Part shown: piece after piece, positions 15,790 through 26,265 of the stretch
Layout: every line of letters begins with the position of its first letter
How positions within the stretch are numbered: position 1 is the stretch's first letter
NCBI RefSeq assembly: GCF_000186865.1
Contig: NW_008705599.1
Coordinates: 235,139 to 268,565 of the forward strand
From: Aureococcus anophagefferens
Lineage: Eukaryota > Sar > Pelagophyceae > Pelagomonadales > Pelagomonadaceae
DNA length: 33,427 nt
Direction of reading: 5' to 3'
The notes under the pieces: model-generated
Databases searched by the model: none
The model's input: the letters and a program-made list of their open reading frames with translations, nothing else
What the model was told of the DNA's origin: nothing
Position numbers and translations under genes: made by a program

Positions 15790-18700
15790 CTACAATTCCG
15801 GCACGGGCGCGTCCGCGCCCGCGGCGAGCGCGGCGAGGAACCGGGACGCGTCGGCGAGCGCGGCGTCGACGGTCGCCCGCGCGTAGACGTGCTCGTTGAA
15901 GAAGAACTTGAGCAGGAGCGCGCCGTCGCCCTGGACGAGGGCCATGAGGTAGATCGCGCCGACGTTGAAGGTCTTGCGCTTCATGGCCGTCGCGTCGACG
16001 CCGAGCTCCGTCGCCTCGAGGCCCGCCCAGGGGACGACGTCCGTGTAGCGGTCGTACCAGTTGTACTGCGCCGGCAGGGGCGCCTCGGCGTCGGGGCCGC
16101 CCTTGGCCGCGCCGTAGGCGACGGCGTAGGGCACGGCCGCGAGCGATAGCGCGTCCAGCACGGACGCGTGGACGTGCGCGACGAAGGCCCCCACGGAGCC
16201 GTCGCCCGCCGGCCGCGGGGGCAGGACGACGTTCATGTCCGACGCGAGCTGGCCGTAGGTCCGGTGGAGCTCGTCGTGGCCCACGCGGCCGCTGTGCGAG
16301 TACTGGACGACGCTCGCCGCGCCGCGCGGGAGCCACCTGGGCAGCAAAAGGGTGCGAAATTCCCAACTTCAAAGGCTCCTATCTCGGTCGTTTTCCGCTC
16401 GTTTCGGCTGATTTTTGGACGAGCGATCATCTCTCGGAGCGCTCTCGAAGCGTGGGCGCTGATTTTGAAACGCACGCGCGCGGAAAACTCACTTTGAAGC
16501 GACGTTGAATCACCCTTTTGCTGCCCTGGCAGCCACCGGAGCGCGAACGCGTAGGCCGCGAGCACGGCCGACGGCAGCGACGCGCGGCCGCAGGCGCTCC
16601 CGCGGAGCACGGCACTGAGCTTCCCGAGCGTCGCCGCGTCGACGACGGCCGCGGCGTCGCTCCGCAGGAGCGCGCCCGTCGAGAAGAGCGTTTGCACGGC
16701 GTCGGGCGTCTCGCGGGGCCAGTCCGGGAGGCGCCGCGCGGCCGCGTAGGCCTCGCGCTGGGCGACGACGGCGGCGCCGCCGTAGGCGCCGTCGGAGACG
16801 AGCGAGGCCTGCCAGCCCAGGAACGCGCCGTAGCTCCGCGGCACGGCCGGCAGGTCCGCCGTCGCCGCGCGGCCCGCGACGAGCGCGTTGTAGGCGAGGA
16901 CGAGCTCGCCGTAGAGCACCTGGTGGCTCCAGCCGTCGGAGACGGCGTGGTTGCAGGCGAGGAAGAGCACGTGCGTCTCGGCGTCGACGGCGACGAGGAG
17001 CGCGCGGAGCAGCGACCGCGCCGCAAAGGGGTCGTTCGCGTCCGCGTCGTAGTAGGCCTGGCACGCGGCGACGGCCCCGTCGACGGAGTCCGCCGCCGCC
17101 GTCTCGAGCTTTGGCTTCGCGTCGGCGCCCACGACCACGAGGGCCCGGTTCGCGCCGGGCACGTCGACGAGCCGGCACCGCAGCGCGTCGTGGCGGTCGA
17201 CGACGGCGTCGAGCGCGAGCTTCAACTTGCCGGCGTCCAGTTTGCCCACGAGCTTCCCGACGGCCGTCGGCGGGAGCCAGGCGTAGCCGCCCGCCTTCGC
17301 CGCGCCGTTCGCGCGCTTGTCGCGGCGCCGGAGCATCCAGAGCAGCAGCTCCTGGTCCGGCGACGACGGGAACGCGGCGACGCCCGGCGGCGCGTCCGGC
17401 ACCTCTTCGGCCCAGGGCGGCCGCGCCGGCGCCTCGGGAACGTCCTCCGTGGACACGCACTCCGCCTCCAGCAACGCGACGACCTCGTCGAGCGTCTCCG
17501 CGGCGACGAGGATCGACGGCGACACCGTCCGCCGGAGCCGGTCGCCGACCTCGCGCGCGAATTCCGTGCCCTGGAGCGAGTCCATGCCCAGGTCGCCGAG
17601 GTTCGCCGTGGGATCGATCTCGTCGAGCCCGAGCACGGCCATGGCCGCCTTCGTCGCCGCTTGGCGCGGCGTCACCGCGGCCGCGGCGTAGGCGGCGGCC
17701 TCGCGCGGAGGCGCCGCCTTCGCGGGGCTCGGGAGCCTCGCGGGGCTCAGGAGCGCGGCCTCGTAGGAGAAGGCGAGCGCCGGCGATGCGGTCGCGCAGC
17801 GGAGCGCGGCCTCGGCGACGGCCGACGCCTCGCGCGCGTTCTTGACGGAGAGTCGGCCGCGGACCGCCGCGACGTCGCGACCGCGACGGCGCGCGTCGAC
17901 CCGCGCCGCCGCGCGCGCGTCGTCGCCGCCGACGAAGGCCCGCGTCCACAGCGCGTCGCTTCGAAAGCCGTTGACGCGCCGCGACACGGCCGTTTCGGCG
18001 GTCGCGTCGACGACCGCGCGCTCGGGCGCCGCGTCGACGACCGCGGCCGCCGTCGCGGCCTCGAGGCGATCCGAGGTCAGCACGACGGTCTCGACGGCCC
18101 CCGCCAAGGCGCGAAGCAAGCCCAGCCCGAGGGCCGTCGCCGGCCCGAGCGAAACCTCGAGGCCGGACACGACCAGCGGCCCGCCGCGCCGCGAAGCGGC
18201 GACGACGAGCTTCGCCTCGAGGACGGTTCCGCCGCCGAGCGCGCGCGCGACGGCCGCGTCCGCGTCGTCCGCGTCCCCGAAGAGCCGCGCGACACCGTCG
18301 ACGGCGACGGACGCCGACGAGCCGACGCGCGACGCCGCGGGACGGAGCGGCGCGGCGAGCGCGTCGGCGGCGCGCCGCCCCAGGACGTAGCGCGGCGTCG
18401 CCGAGCGGCTCCGGACGGCCCGCGGGAGCGCCGACGCGCGCGTGCGAGGCGCGAGGAGCGTCACGCGGCAGGAACCGGCCGACGAAGCCGCCTCCCCCCA
18501 GGCGACGTCGTAGAGCGCGGGCGCGCGCGGCGCGGCCGCCGTCCGGTAGCGCGCCGGCTCGACGGGCGATACCGAAAGCCGGGCGAGCGCGAGCGCAGAA
18601 GAAGCGAACGACAGCGTCCCCGCGCTTCGCCGCATGGACAGGAGCGTCGCGGCGGGCGCGGCGCCGACGGCGGCGGGGACCGCGGCCGCGAAGACCGTCT

Positions 18701-21700
18701 CGACGGACGTCGGCTCGTGCCACTTGCCGTCGCCCGGGTTCGCGAGCTGGCGCGCCGCGTCGACGAGGCCGGGCCGCGCGCCGCGGACGAGCGCGAGCTT
18801 CGAGCCGCGGGCGCCCGAGAAGGCCCGCGCGACGCCCGCGGCGCCGACGACGCGCGGCGGCGCGCTCGTCGCGCCGCGGAGCCGCGCGTAGAACGCCGCG
18901 CCGTCGAGCGCCTCCTCCGCGGATCCGCGGAGGCGCCGCGGGCCGAGCGCCGCGTCGCTCGGCGGCAGCAGGGTCGCCGTCGCGAGCACGTCGCCGCCGG
19001 CGGCCCACTCGACCGCGTCGCCGACGACGGACAGCCGCGCGACGACGATCTCCGCGTAGCGCCGGTCCGGCAGGCACGCGGGCACCTCGACGTCGGCGAG
19101 GCCGACGACGGCGGCGTCGTCGGCGCCGCGGAGCGCCGCGACGGCCGCGGCCGCCGCCAAAGCCCCGTCGAGGAGCGTCGCGAGCGCCGCGCGGCCGCGG
19201 AACGCCCACTCGGCGCCGTCGGGCGCGAGGGCGACCTTCATGCCGAGGGACGCGTTCGTGGCGAAGCGCCACGTCTCGAGCGCGCGCGCGCGCGAAACCT
19301 CGCCCGGCGCGCGCTTCCGCGTCGCCTCGGCCGTAAACGTGCGCCGCGCGTCGGCCGCCGCCGCGAAGCCGCCGCCGCGCGAAAAGCCGTCGTCGGCCGC
19401 GCGGTCGCGGTCGCCCGCGACTTTCGCGGGTTCCCGGCCGTCGGACGCGGCGAGGATCGCGTGGGCGATGATGCCCGAGTAGCCGAAGCTCGACACGCCC
19501 GCCGTCGCCAGCAAGCCCGGCGCCGCGACCTGCGCGACGCGGTCCGCGCCGCGGTCGGGCGCGCCGTCCGCCGGTAAGGCGAGCTTGCACGTGCCCAAAC
19601 CCTGCTTCGCCAGGGACGTCACGGGGTTCGCGCGCCGCAGGCGCCCGTTCGGCGCCGAGTCGCCCGCGAGCGCGCCGAGCGCCGCGAATACGCCCGCGCC
19701 GCCGGCGTTGGGCTCGCCGTGGCCTAAACACCCCTTGACGCCCGCGACGCGGACCGCGCCCGGGCTCCGGCCGAGGGCCGCCGCCAGGCCCCCGAGCTCG
19801 ATGGGGTCGCCGAGCCGCGTGCCCGTGCCGTGGGCCTCGACGGCGCCGAGCGTCCGCGCGGGCCCCGCGGCCGCGGCCTCCAGGAGGCACGCCTCGACGA
19901 GGCGCCGCTGCGACGTCGCGTTCAGCGCCGTGAACGTCGCCGACTGGCCGTTGTGCGCGCACGTCGACGCGGCCCAGGCCGGCGCCGGCGCGCCGGAATC
20001 GTCCGCGGGCTCGAGCAGCAAAGCGGAGCAGCCCTCGCCGCGGCAGTAGCCGTCCGCGGAAGCGTCGAACGCGCGGCACGCGCCGCTCGGCGACGTCATG
20101 CCCGCGGCCGCCGCGCCCACGTGCACGAAGGACGGCGCGAGCATGAGCGACACGCCCCCGGCGATCTCCGCGTCGGCGTCGCCGTCGCGGACGAACTTGG
20201 CCGCGAGCGCGGCCGCGACGAGCGCGCCGGAGCACGCCGTGTCGACGACGACGCACGGGCCCCGTAGGTCCAGCAGGAAGCTCAGCCGGCTCCCCGCCGC
20301 GGCGTAGCCGTTGCCCGTGAGGTCGTGGGGCCCCACGTCGACGGCGGGCACGCCGAGCACGGCGTCGATGGACATCATGCCCGCGCAGACGCCCACGGCC
20401 GCGCCGCGGAGCGCGCACCGGTCCGGCGACCGAGACACCAACGCGCCGTAGGTCAGGTCGAGGAGGAGCCGCTGCTGGGGGTCGAGCGCGGCGGCCTCCG
20501 CGGGCCGGAAGCCGTAGCGCCGCGGCTCGAACCCTCTCGCGCCGTCGGAGAAGGCGCCGTAGGCCGCGCGCGCGCGCGCCTCGGGATTCCCGCCGCGCCT
20601 CGCTAGAGCGGCGTCGACGGCGCGCCAGTCCCAGCGCGCCGCGGGCACGCGCGACCCGCCGAAGCTCTTCGACAGGACGACGGCGCGCAGCGCGCCGAGA
20701 CTCGACGCGCTCCCGGGGAGCCGGAGCCGCGCGGCCGCGACGCGGAGCGGCGCGGCGCCCCGGCGGCTCAGGCCGCCGCGCGCGCCGACGCCGTCGAAGC
20801 CCGCCTGGGCGCCCGTGCCCTCGCCGTCGGAGTCGTCGCCGCCGCCCGTCATGGACACGATCTCCGCCGCCAGGGCGCGCACCGTCGGGCACGAGAAGAC
20901 GACCGTCGGCGGCAGCTCCAGATCCAACTCGCCCTCGATCTTCCGGAGGAGCTCGACCATCTGGCGGCTCGACAGCCCGAGCTCGTAGAAGGCCGTCGTC
21001 GCGACGACGGGCCCCGTCGCGACGGCGCGGATCGCGCCCAGCAGCGTCGCCTCGACCTCCGCGGCGCGCTTCGACGGCGTCGCCGGCGGCGCCGCGCGCT
21101 CGCGCGTCTCCGCGGCCTCGCTCGGCGCGGGCGACGCGTCGGCCTCCGGCGCGTCCTTGTCCTTGTCCTTGTCCGCGCCGTCGCAGGGGGCGACGCCGAA
21201 GGTCCAGGGGAAGGCCGCGATGGCGTCGCGGACGAGGTCGAGGGGCCCGTAGCTCCGGGCCATCGGCTCGATGACGCCCGCGGTGTCGAAGAGCACCTTG
21301 AGCGACGCGTCCTGGACCTTGGCGCGCGTCTGGCGCCGCTGGACCTTGCCGGACGTCGTCTTCGGGATGGACCGCTCCGGGATGACGAGCACGCGGTCCG
21401 GCTGGAGGCCCGACGCGACGCCGACGGCGCGCGCGACGTCGTCCGTCAGCGCCTTCAGCGTCGCGGCGTCGCTCGGCGCGCTCTTCCGGAGCTCGAAGAC
21501 GCAGACGACCTTCTCCTCGGCGCCCGCGGCGTTCTCCTCGGCGGCGAAGGCCGCGACGCAGCCGGGCCGGATGACGTCGCGGTTCGCCTCCTGGGCGGCG
21601 ACCTCGATGTCCTCGGGGTAGTAGTTCTTGCCGCCGACGATGATGAGGTCCTTGAGCCGCCCGTTGATGAAGAGCATGCCGTCCTCTAAAAAGGCCTCGT

Positions 21701-23525
21701 CGCCCGTGCGCACGTAGCGGCTCCGGCTCTCCGTGCCCGCGTCGTCTAACACGAGCCGCGCGTGGAACGTCTCCGTCGACAGCTCCTTCTTGCCCCAGTA
21801 CCCCGCGGCGACGGACTTGGACGAGATCCAGATCTCGCCGCGCGTCGCCTCGCGGCGGCTCGTCGGGTCCACGATCCTCAGGTCGCACTGGAAGTCCTCG
21901 CCGCAGCAGGCGAGGTCCGGCCGGCTTTTCGATAAGATCAGCCCCCGCGCGCAGCCGCACGTGCCGACGACGTGCTCCGCGAGACCGTAGTTGGGCACGT
22001 AGACGTCCTCGCGCAACCCGTAGGGCTTGAAGGTCTCCATGAACCGCTCGAGCTGCGCCGGCCGGCACCGCTCGCCCGCGCCGCAGGCGAACTGGCGGAT
22101 CGAGGCGAGGTCGATGGGCGCGTGGGCCTTCGGCGCGTCGCCGTTTTCCTTCGCCTTCGCGTCCTTGGCCGCGCGTTCGCCTGGGCAGCACCAGGGCGAT
22201 TCAACGTCGCTTCAACTTGAGTGTTTCGCGCGCGCGCGTTCCGGAAAAAGCATCCACGCTTCGAGACCGTTCCGAGAGATGATCGCTCGTCCAAAAATCA
22301 GCCGAAACGAGTGGAAAACGGCCGAGATATGAGCCTTTGAAGTTGGGAATTTCGCTCTCTTTTGCTGCCCTGGCGCTCGCCCAGGCGCCGCACGCAGAGC
22401 TCGTAGGCGAAGTCCGGCGCCGCGGACCAGTGGGCGCCGTACTTGGACATGGCCTCGAGCCACAGCAGGGGCATCTTGAGGAACGTGAGCGGCGAAAAGT
22501 TCACCATGCGGTAGCCCGCGACGAACGGCCCGACGATGCACAACACGAGGCCCGTGTCGTGGAACTGGGGCAGCCAGGACACGCCCGTGATGCGCTCGCC
22601 GGCCGCGACCCCCCGCGTGGCCAGGTGGTGGCGCTGCGCGGGCAGGTACATCTCGTTGAGGTTGTGCCAGATGTTCGCCTGTGTGGAAATCGACCGCCGG
22701 TTTGGGACGTCCCGACCAAACTTTGAAATTCTCTAGCTCGGTCGAATCGAAGTCGATTCGGCTGATTTTTGGACGGATCGATGGCTCTCGTCGAGTTCTC
22801 AAAGCACGGCGGAAGTGCTTGCGTCAAAACTGCGCACATGGAAGTCGGGTGGAAGATTCGAGTTCCGCGCGGACGTTCGCGAACGTGAGCATGACGCCCT
22901 TCGGGTCGCCCGTGGACCCCGACGTGTACTGGAGGAACGCGACGGCGTCGTCGAGGAGGGGCACGTCCGGGTCCGACGCGTCCTTGAACTTGAGCTCGCG
23001 GTCCGTGCGCTTCCACACGAGGCCCGGCGGCCAGCGGTGCGTCAACGACAGCGCGATGCGCATCTGGTCGAGCGCCTTCTCCGTGAGGCACAGGGACGAC
23101 CCGCAGGACTGCTTCACGAGGTCCAGCTTCTTCAGGCCCAGGGCGAGCTTGTTCGGGTCCGGCGGGTAGACGGGCACCGCGACGACGCGCAGCCGGAGGC
23201 AGCCCCAGAACGCGATCATAAACGCCATGCCCGGCAGGTAGCACAGCAGGACGCGGTCGCCCGTCTCGACGCCCCAGTCGTCGACCATCTTCCGCGACAC
23301 GGCCAGGGCCTTGCGCCAGAGGCCCGCGAACGTCAGCGTCTCGCCCTCGCGGCCGCGGTCGTCGAGCCACGTCATGAAGTCCGCGTCTTGCATGCGGCCG
23401 ATCGTCGCGCGCGTCTCCCGCAGCAGGTGCGTCTCGCTCGAGTGCGGCGCCCACCACGCCGGCGGCTCGAAGTCGACGTGCGCCGTGCTGCGGTAGCTCG
23501 CCTCGCGGTACGGGTACTGGCTCAT
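15790..23525 (-). CDS. FAAL-ACP-KS-ACP-condensation hybrid megasynthase (2377 aa, 4 exons)
   Basis: Exons 23525-22881, 22678-22381, 22180-16537 and 16336-15790 join into one ORF with no frame error. Residues 1 to about 600 are a fatty acyl-AMP ligase: YTSGSTGDPKGVMLTF ends exon 1, and YGLAEHVV, NGRLKDLIIVGGKNYYPEDI and PKTTSGKVQRRQTR follow. A carrier domain has LGLSSRQMVEL (Ser at about 718). The ketosynthase has VDTACSGAL (Cys about 964), EAHGTGTRLGDP (His about 1098) and LGHGEPNAG (His about 1135), so the catalytic triad is complete. The next 600 residues look like degenerate dehydratase and ketoreductase regions without active-site motifs. A second carrier (LGDLGMDSLQ, Ser about 1849) precedes a condensation domain with CNHAVSDGW, in which the second His and the Asp are kept. 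There is no acyltransferase and no thioesterase. It likely activates a fatty acid, may extend it, and passes it to an acceptor on another protein. The product is unknown. Confidence 0.85.
16337..16528 (-). mobile_element. Introner element 2 (family 1), intron 3 of the megasynthase
   Basis: A 192-bp element inside a 200-bp GT-AG intron (16337-16536). In gene orientation the left end CAGGGCAGCAAAAGGGTG and the complement of the right end match at 17 of 18 positions. The 8-bp duplication reads GTGGCTGC upstream and GTGGCTCC downstream (7 of 8). The core is at 16403-16421, reversed relative to the gene, so this copy is in the opposite orientation to elements 1 and 3. Splicing gives ALRW joined to LPRGAAS inside the condensation domain. 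Confidence 0.92.
22181..22372 (-). mobile_element. Introner element 3 (family 1), intron 2 of the megasynthase
   Basis: A 192-bp element inside a 200-bp GC-AG intron (22181-22380). The duplication is GCGAGCGC upstream and GCGAACGC downstream (7 of 8). The ends CAGGGCAGCAAAAGAGAG and CTGGGCAGCACCAGGGCG are an imperfect inverted pair. The core is at 22288-22306, in the gene's direction. There is no GT near the donor, and the GC donor is the only one seen that gives the frame RRLG-ERAAKDAK, which matches the expected FAAL sequence. Confidence 0.9.
22679..22872 (-). mobile_element. Introner element 4 (family 2), intron 1 of the megasynthase
   Basis: A 194-bp element inside a 202-bp intron (22679-22880) with donor GC. 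The 8-bp duplication is GCGAACGT upstream and GCGAACAT downstream. The ends are CCGCGCGGAACTCGA and the complement of TCGATTTCCACACAG (11 of 15, all four differences T against C or A against C). The core is at 22757-22775, reversed relative to the gene. Splicing gives GVMLTF joined to ANIWHNLNEMYLP. A GT donor 6 nt downstream would keep the frame and repeat Ala-Asn. Confidence 0.88.
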
Positions 23526-23845
23526 GGTTCACGAAGCCCGCGGCGGCCGAGACCAGCCGCGCGGAGGCGGTTGCAGCGCTTCGCGCGGCGCCGCGCGGCG
23601 CGGCGCGTTGCGAGCACCGAAGACCGAGGTGTGCTGCGCGCGCAACGCGTCACTACGCGCCGCCGCGACGCGCTCTGCCGCTCGAGAGCGCAGGCGTGCG
23701 TCGCGATCACAAAGTTGTGGGGAGGGCAACAAGGGCCTCGCTGAACCCGGCGGTGAACGGCAGCTCGGCAGCCCGCGATTTTCGAGCGTCCGAGCAACGA
23801 TGGCTGCCGTCTGAAGCACGTGGGGGCAGCCCAACAAGCGCAACC
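23526..23845. promoter_or_regulatory. Shared upstream region of megasynthase and kinesin genes
   Basis: The two genes start divergently 320 bp apart, so both promoters must lie here. The part near the megasynthase is GC-rich with GCGCGGCGCCGCGCGGCGCG-type repeats (about 23582-23602). The part near the kinesin is less GC-rich. I see no convincing TATA box or other named element. Confidence 0.4.
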
Positions 23846-26121
23846 ATGTCGGACAAGGAGCTGCAGCGCGCGCTGCTCAAGGAGCGGCGGGCGGCGGAGA
23901 AGTGCGAGCGGCTCAAGGTGCAGTGCCGGTCCCAGGCGGCGCTCATGACGCGCCTCTTCGCGTCCAAGCTCGGCGAGCAGGGCGAGCTGCTGTCCGAGGC
24001 CCTGGACCGGGGCGCGTCGTCCGAGCTCGCGGGCCGCGCGGCGGCGTTCCGCGAGTCGACGGCGTGGATCCTCGGCGAGATCGAGGCCGGCGGTATAGAG
24101 GGCGCGTCCGACGCCGAGCTCGACGCGCTCCGCGCGGAGAACGCGGCGCTCGTCGACGCGCGCGACGAGCTCGAGCGGCGCTACGTCGAGGGCGGCACGA
24201 CCCTGACGGCGCCGGAGCCGAGCCACGCGGAGCAGCGCATCCGCGACCTCGAGGACGAGCTCGACGCCGCGCGCGACGACGCGCGCGCGGCCAAGGCGCG
24301 CGCGCGCGAGCTCGAGCAGGCCCGGGGCCGCCCCGCGGGCGGCGGCGGCGGGTCGTCGACCGCCGACGGCGAGGAGGTCGCCGCGCTCCGCCGCGAGGTC
24401 GCCGCGCTCCGGGGCGCGGGCGACGCGGGCGTCGCGCTATCGGAGCTCTCCGAGGCCATGGAGCGGCTCAAGGCGGACCACAAGGAGGCGCTCAAGAAGG
24501 CCAAGGCCAAGGCCCGCGCCGCCGACGGCGACGCCGTCAAGAACGCGGAGAAGGAGAAGGAGCAGTTGATGTCGGCCATGGAGAAGGAGGTCGAGGCGCT
24601 CATCGCCGAGGAGCGCGCGAAATTCGACAAGGAGCGCGAGCGCCTGGAAAAGTCCGCGGCCAAGGCCAAGAAGAGCGCCAAGGGCAACACGAAGGCCCTG
24701 AGCGCCCTGGCGAAGCAGGTCCGCGCGCTCAAGCCCCAGATCGCGGCCGCGCGGCGCGAGGCGCGCGCGACGCTCGCGGAGCTGCCGGCCGTGTCCAAGG
24801 ACGTCGCGGCCCAGATCCTGAGCCGCGTCCGGTCCACGGAGCGCGAGCTCGCGGAGACGACGCGCAAGTACAAGCGCGAGCTCGGCGAGCGCAAGCGGCT
24901 CCACAACCTCGTCCAGGAGCTCCGGGGCAACATCCGCGTCTTCTGCCGCGTGCGCCCGGTGTCCAAGCGCGAGCGCGAGCACGCGGGCGAGGACATGGCG
25001 TCCTGCGTGAGCTTCCCCAACGACGGCGAGATCAACGTCGCGCGCGGCGTCGCTTGTTTACGTCGCGAGTTTTGCGAGAGCGGCGCTCGATTCCCCGGTG
25101 TGAAGCACAGCTTCGGTGCACACATGGACAGACCATCCCACACATCTCGTCCCGATCCGACGGACCGTCGTACCCGCGCGCGCAGGTCGCGAGCGGCCGC
25201 AAGGAGAAGACCTTCGAGTACGACCAGGTCTTCAACGTCGACAGCAAGCAGGCGGACGTCTACGAGGAGATCTCGGGCCTCGTGACGTCCGTGCTCGACG
25301 GCTACAACGTCTGCATCTTCGCCTACGGCCAGACGGGCTCGGGCAAGACGTACACGATGACGGGCCCGCCGGAAGACCGCGGCTGCAACCTCCGGGCCCT
25401 CCAGGACCTCTTCGCCAAGGCCGCGGACCGCCGCGGCGACACGGACGACAAGATCAAGGTGAGCGTCATCGAGGTCTACAACGAGCAGATCCGCGACCTG
25501 CTGAGCGACAAGGTCGGCGCGAAGAAGCTCGAGGTCCGCCGGGGCGACCGCGGCAACTACGTGCCCGACCTCACGGAGGTCGACGTCCGCGGCGACGACG
25601 AGGTGCTCGAGTTGATGGCCATCAGCGACCGCGCGCGGTCCATGGCGTCGACGGACATGAACGAGCAGTCGTCGCGGAGCCACATGCTCATGAACGTGAC
25701 CGTCGAGTCGTTCCACAAGGCGACGGGCGTCACGACGGTGGGCAAGCTCCACCTCGTCGATTTGGCGGGCTCCGAGCGGCCGTCCAAGTCCGGCGCCACG
25801 GGCCAGGCGCTCAAGGAGGCGCAGAACATCAACAAGTCGCTGAGCGCGCTCGGCGACGTCATCGCGGCGCGCGCGCAGGGCTCCGCGCACATCCCCTTCC
25901 GCAACTCGACGCTCACGCACCTCCTCCAGGACAGCCTGAGCCAGGACTCCAAGACCCTCATGTTCTGCTGCATCTCGCCGATCCTCTACAACGTCGACGA
26001 GACCTTCTGCACGCTCACCTTCGCGTCGCGCGTCGGCTCCGTCGAGCTCGGCAAGGCGACGAAGCAGGTCGTCGGCGGCGCGGCGCCGGGGAAGAAGCCC
26101 CAGCGCAAGTCCATCGCCTGA
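23846..26121 (+). CDS. Kinesin-14 (C-terminal motor kinesin, 708 aa, 2 exons)
   Basis: Exons 23846-25036 and 25186-26121. Residues 1-355 are mostly charged coiled coil (an example is MEKEVEALIAEERAKFDKER) with a Gly/Ser break at about 165-175. At about 360-371 the neck and motor start, RGNIRVFCRVRP, is the hallmark of minus-end-directed kinesin-14. The motor is complete: P-loop GQTGSGKT (about 445-452), NEQSSRSH switch I, DLAGSE switch II, and HIPFRNSTLTHLLQDSL. The C-terminus ends soon after the motor (KQVVGGAAPGKKPQRKSIA). Such motors cross-link and slide microtubules in spindles. Removing the 149-bp intron joins GEIN to VASGRKEKTFEYDQVF, the expected motor sequence. Confidence 0.93.
25037..25185 (+). 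other. Kinesin intron with 8-bp target-type duplication
   Basis: A GT-AG intron of 149 bp. The donor-side 8-mer GTCGCGCG (25037-25044) and the acceptor-side 8-mer GTCGCGAG (25186-25193) match at 7 of 8, in exactly the positions seen for the introners. The inside lacks the introner core, and its ends are only weakly inverted. It has an internal near-palindrome around GAAGCACAGCTTC. It could be a different introner family or an old, diverged copy. Confidence 0.8.
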
Positions 26122-26265
26122 GCGCCCGTCGCCCCGGCGCGCCGCCGCCGCCCCTTCCCCCCCCCGCGCCTCGAATACACCACCCACCACCTGGGGCGCC
26201 CTTTTTTTGCGTGTGGGGGAGCGGCTGCTGTTCACCTCGGAGGTTATACCCTTAAAAAGTCGGGA

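Noticed and set aside
16518..19577. A 1019-codon open frame on the plus strand opposite the megasynthase
   Set aside because: It is an Arg/Gly/Glu-rich shadow of a very GC-rich minus-strand gene with clear catalytic motifs; it has no recognisable domain.
16350..22370. A recurring peptide MIARPKISRNE in several open frames
   Set aside because: It is the translation of the shared introner core in one frame; frames are broken differently in each copy, so it is not an encoded protein.
15790..23525. Bacterial contamination or a bacterial biosynthetic cluster
   Set aside because: The gene is split by three spliceosomal introns of the same element families found in plainly eukaryotic genes nearby.
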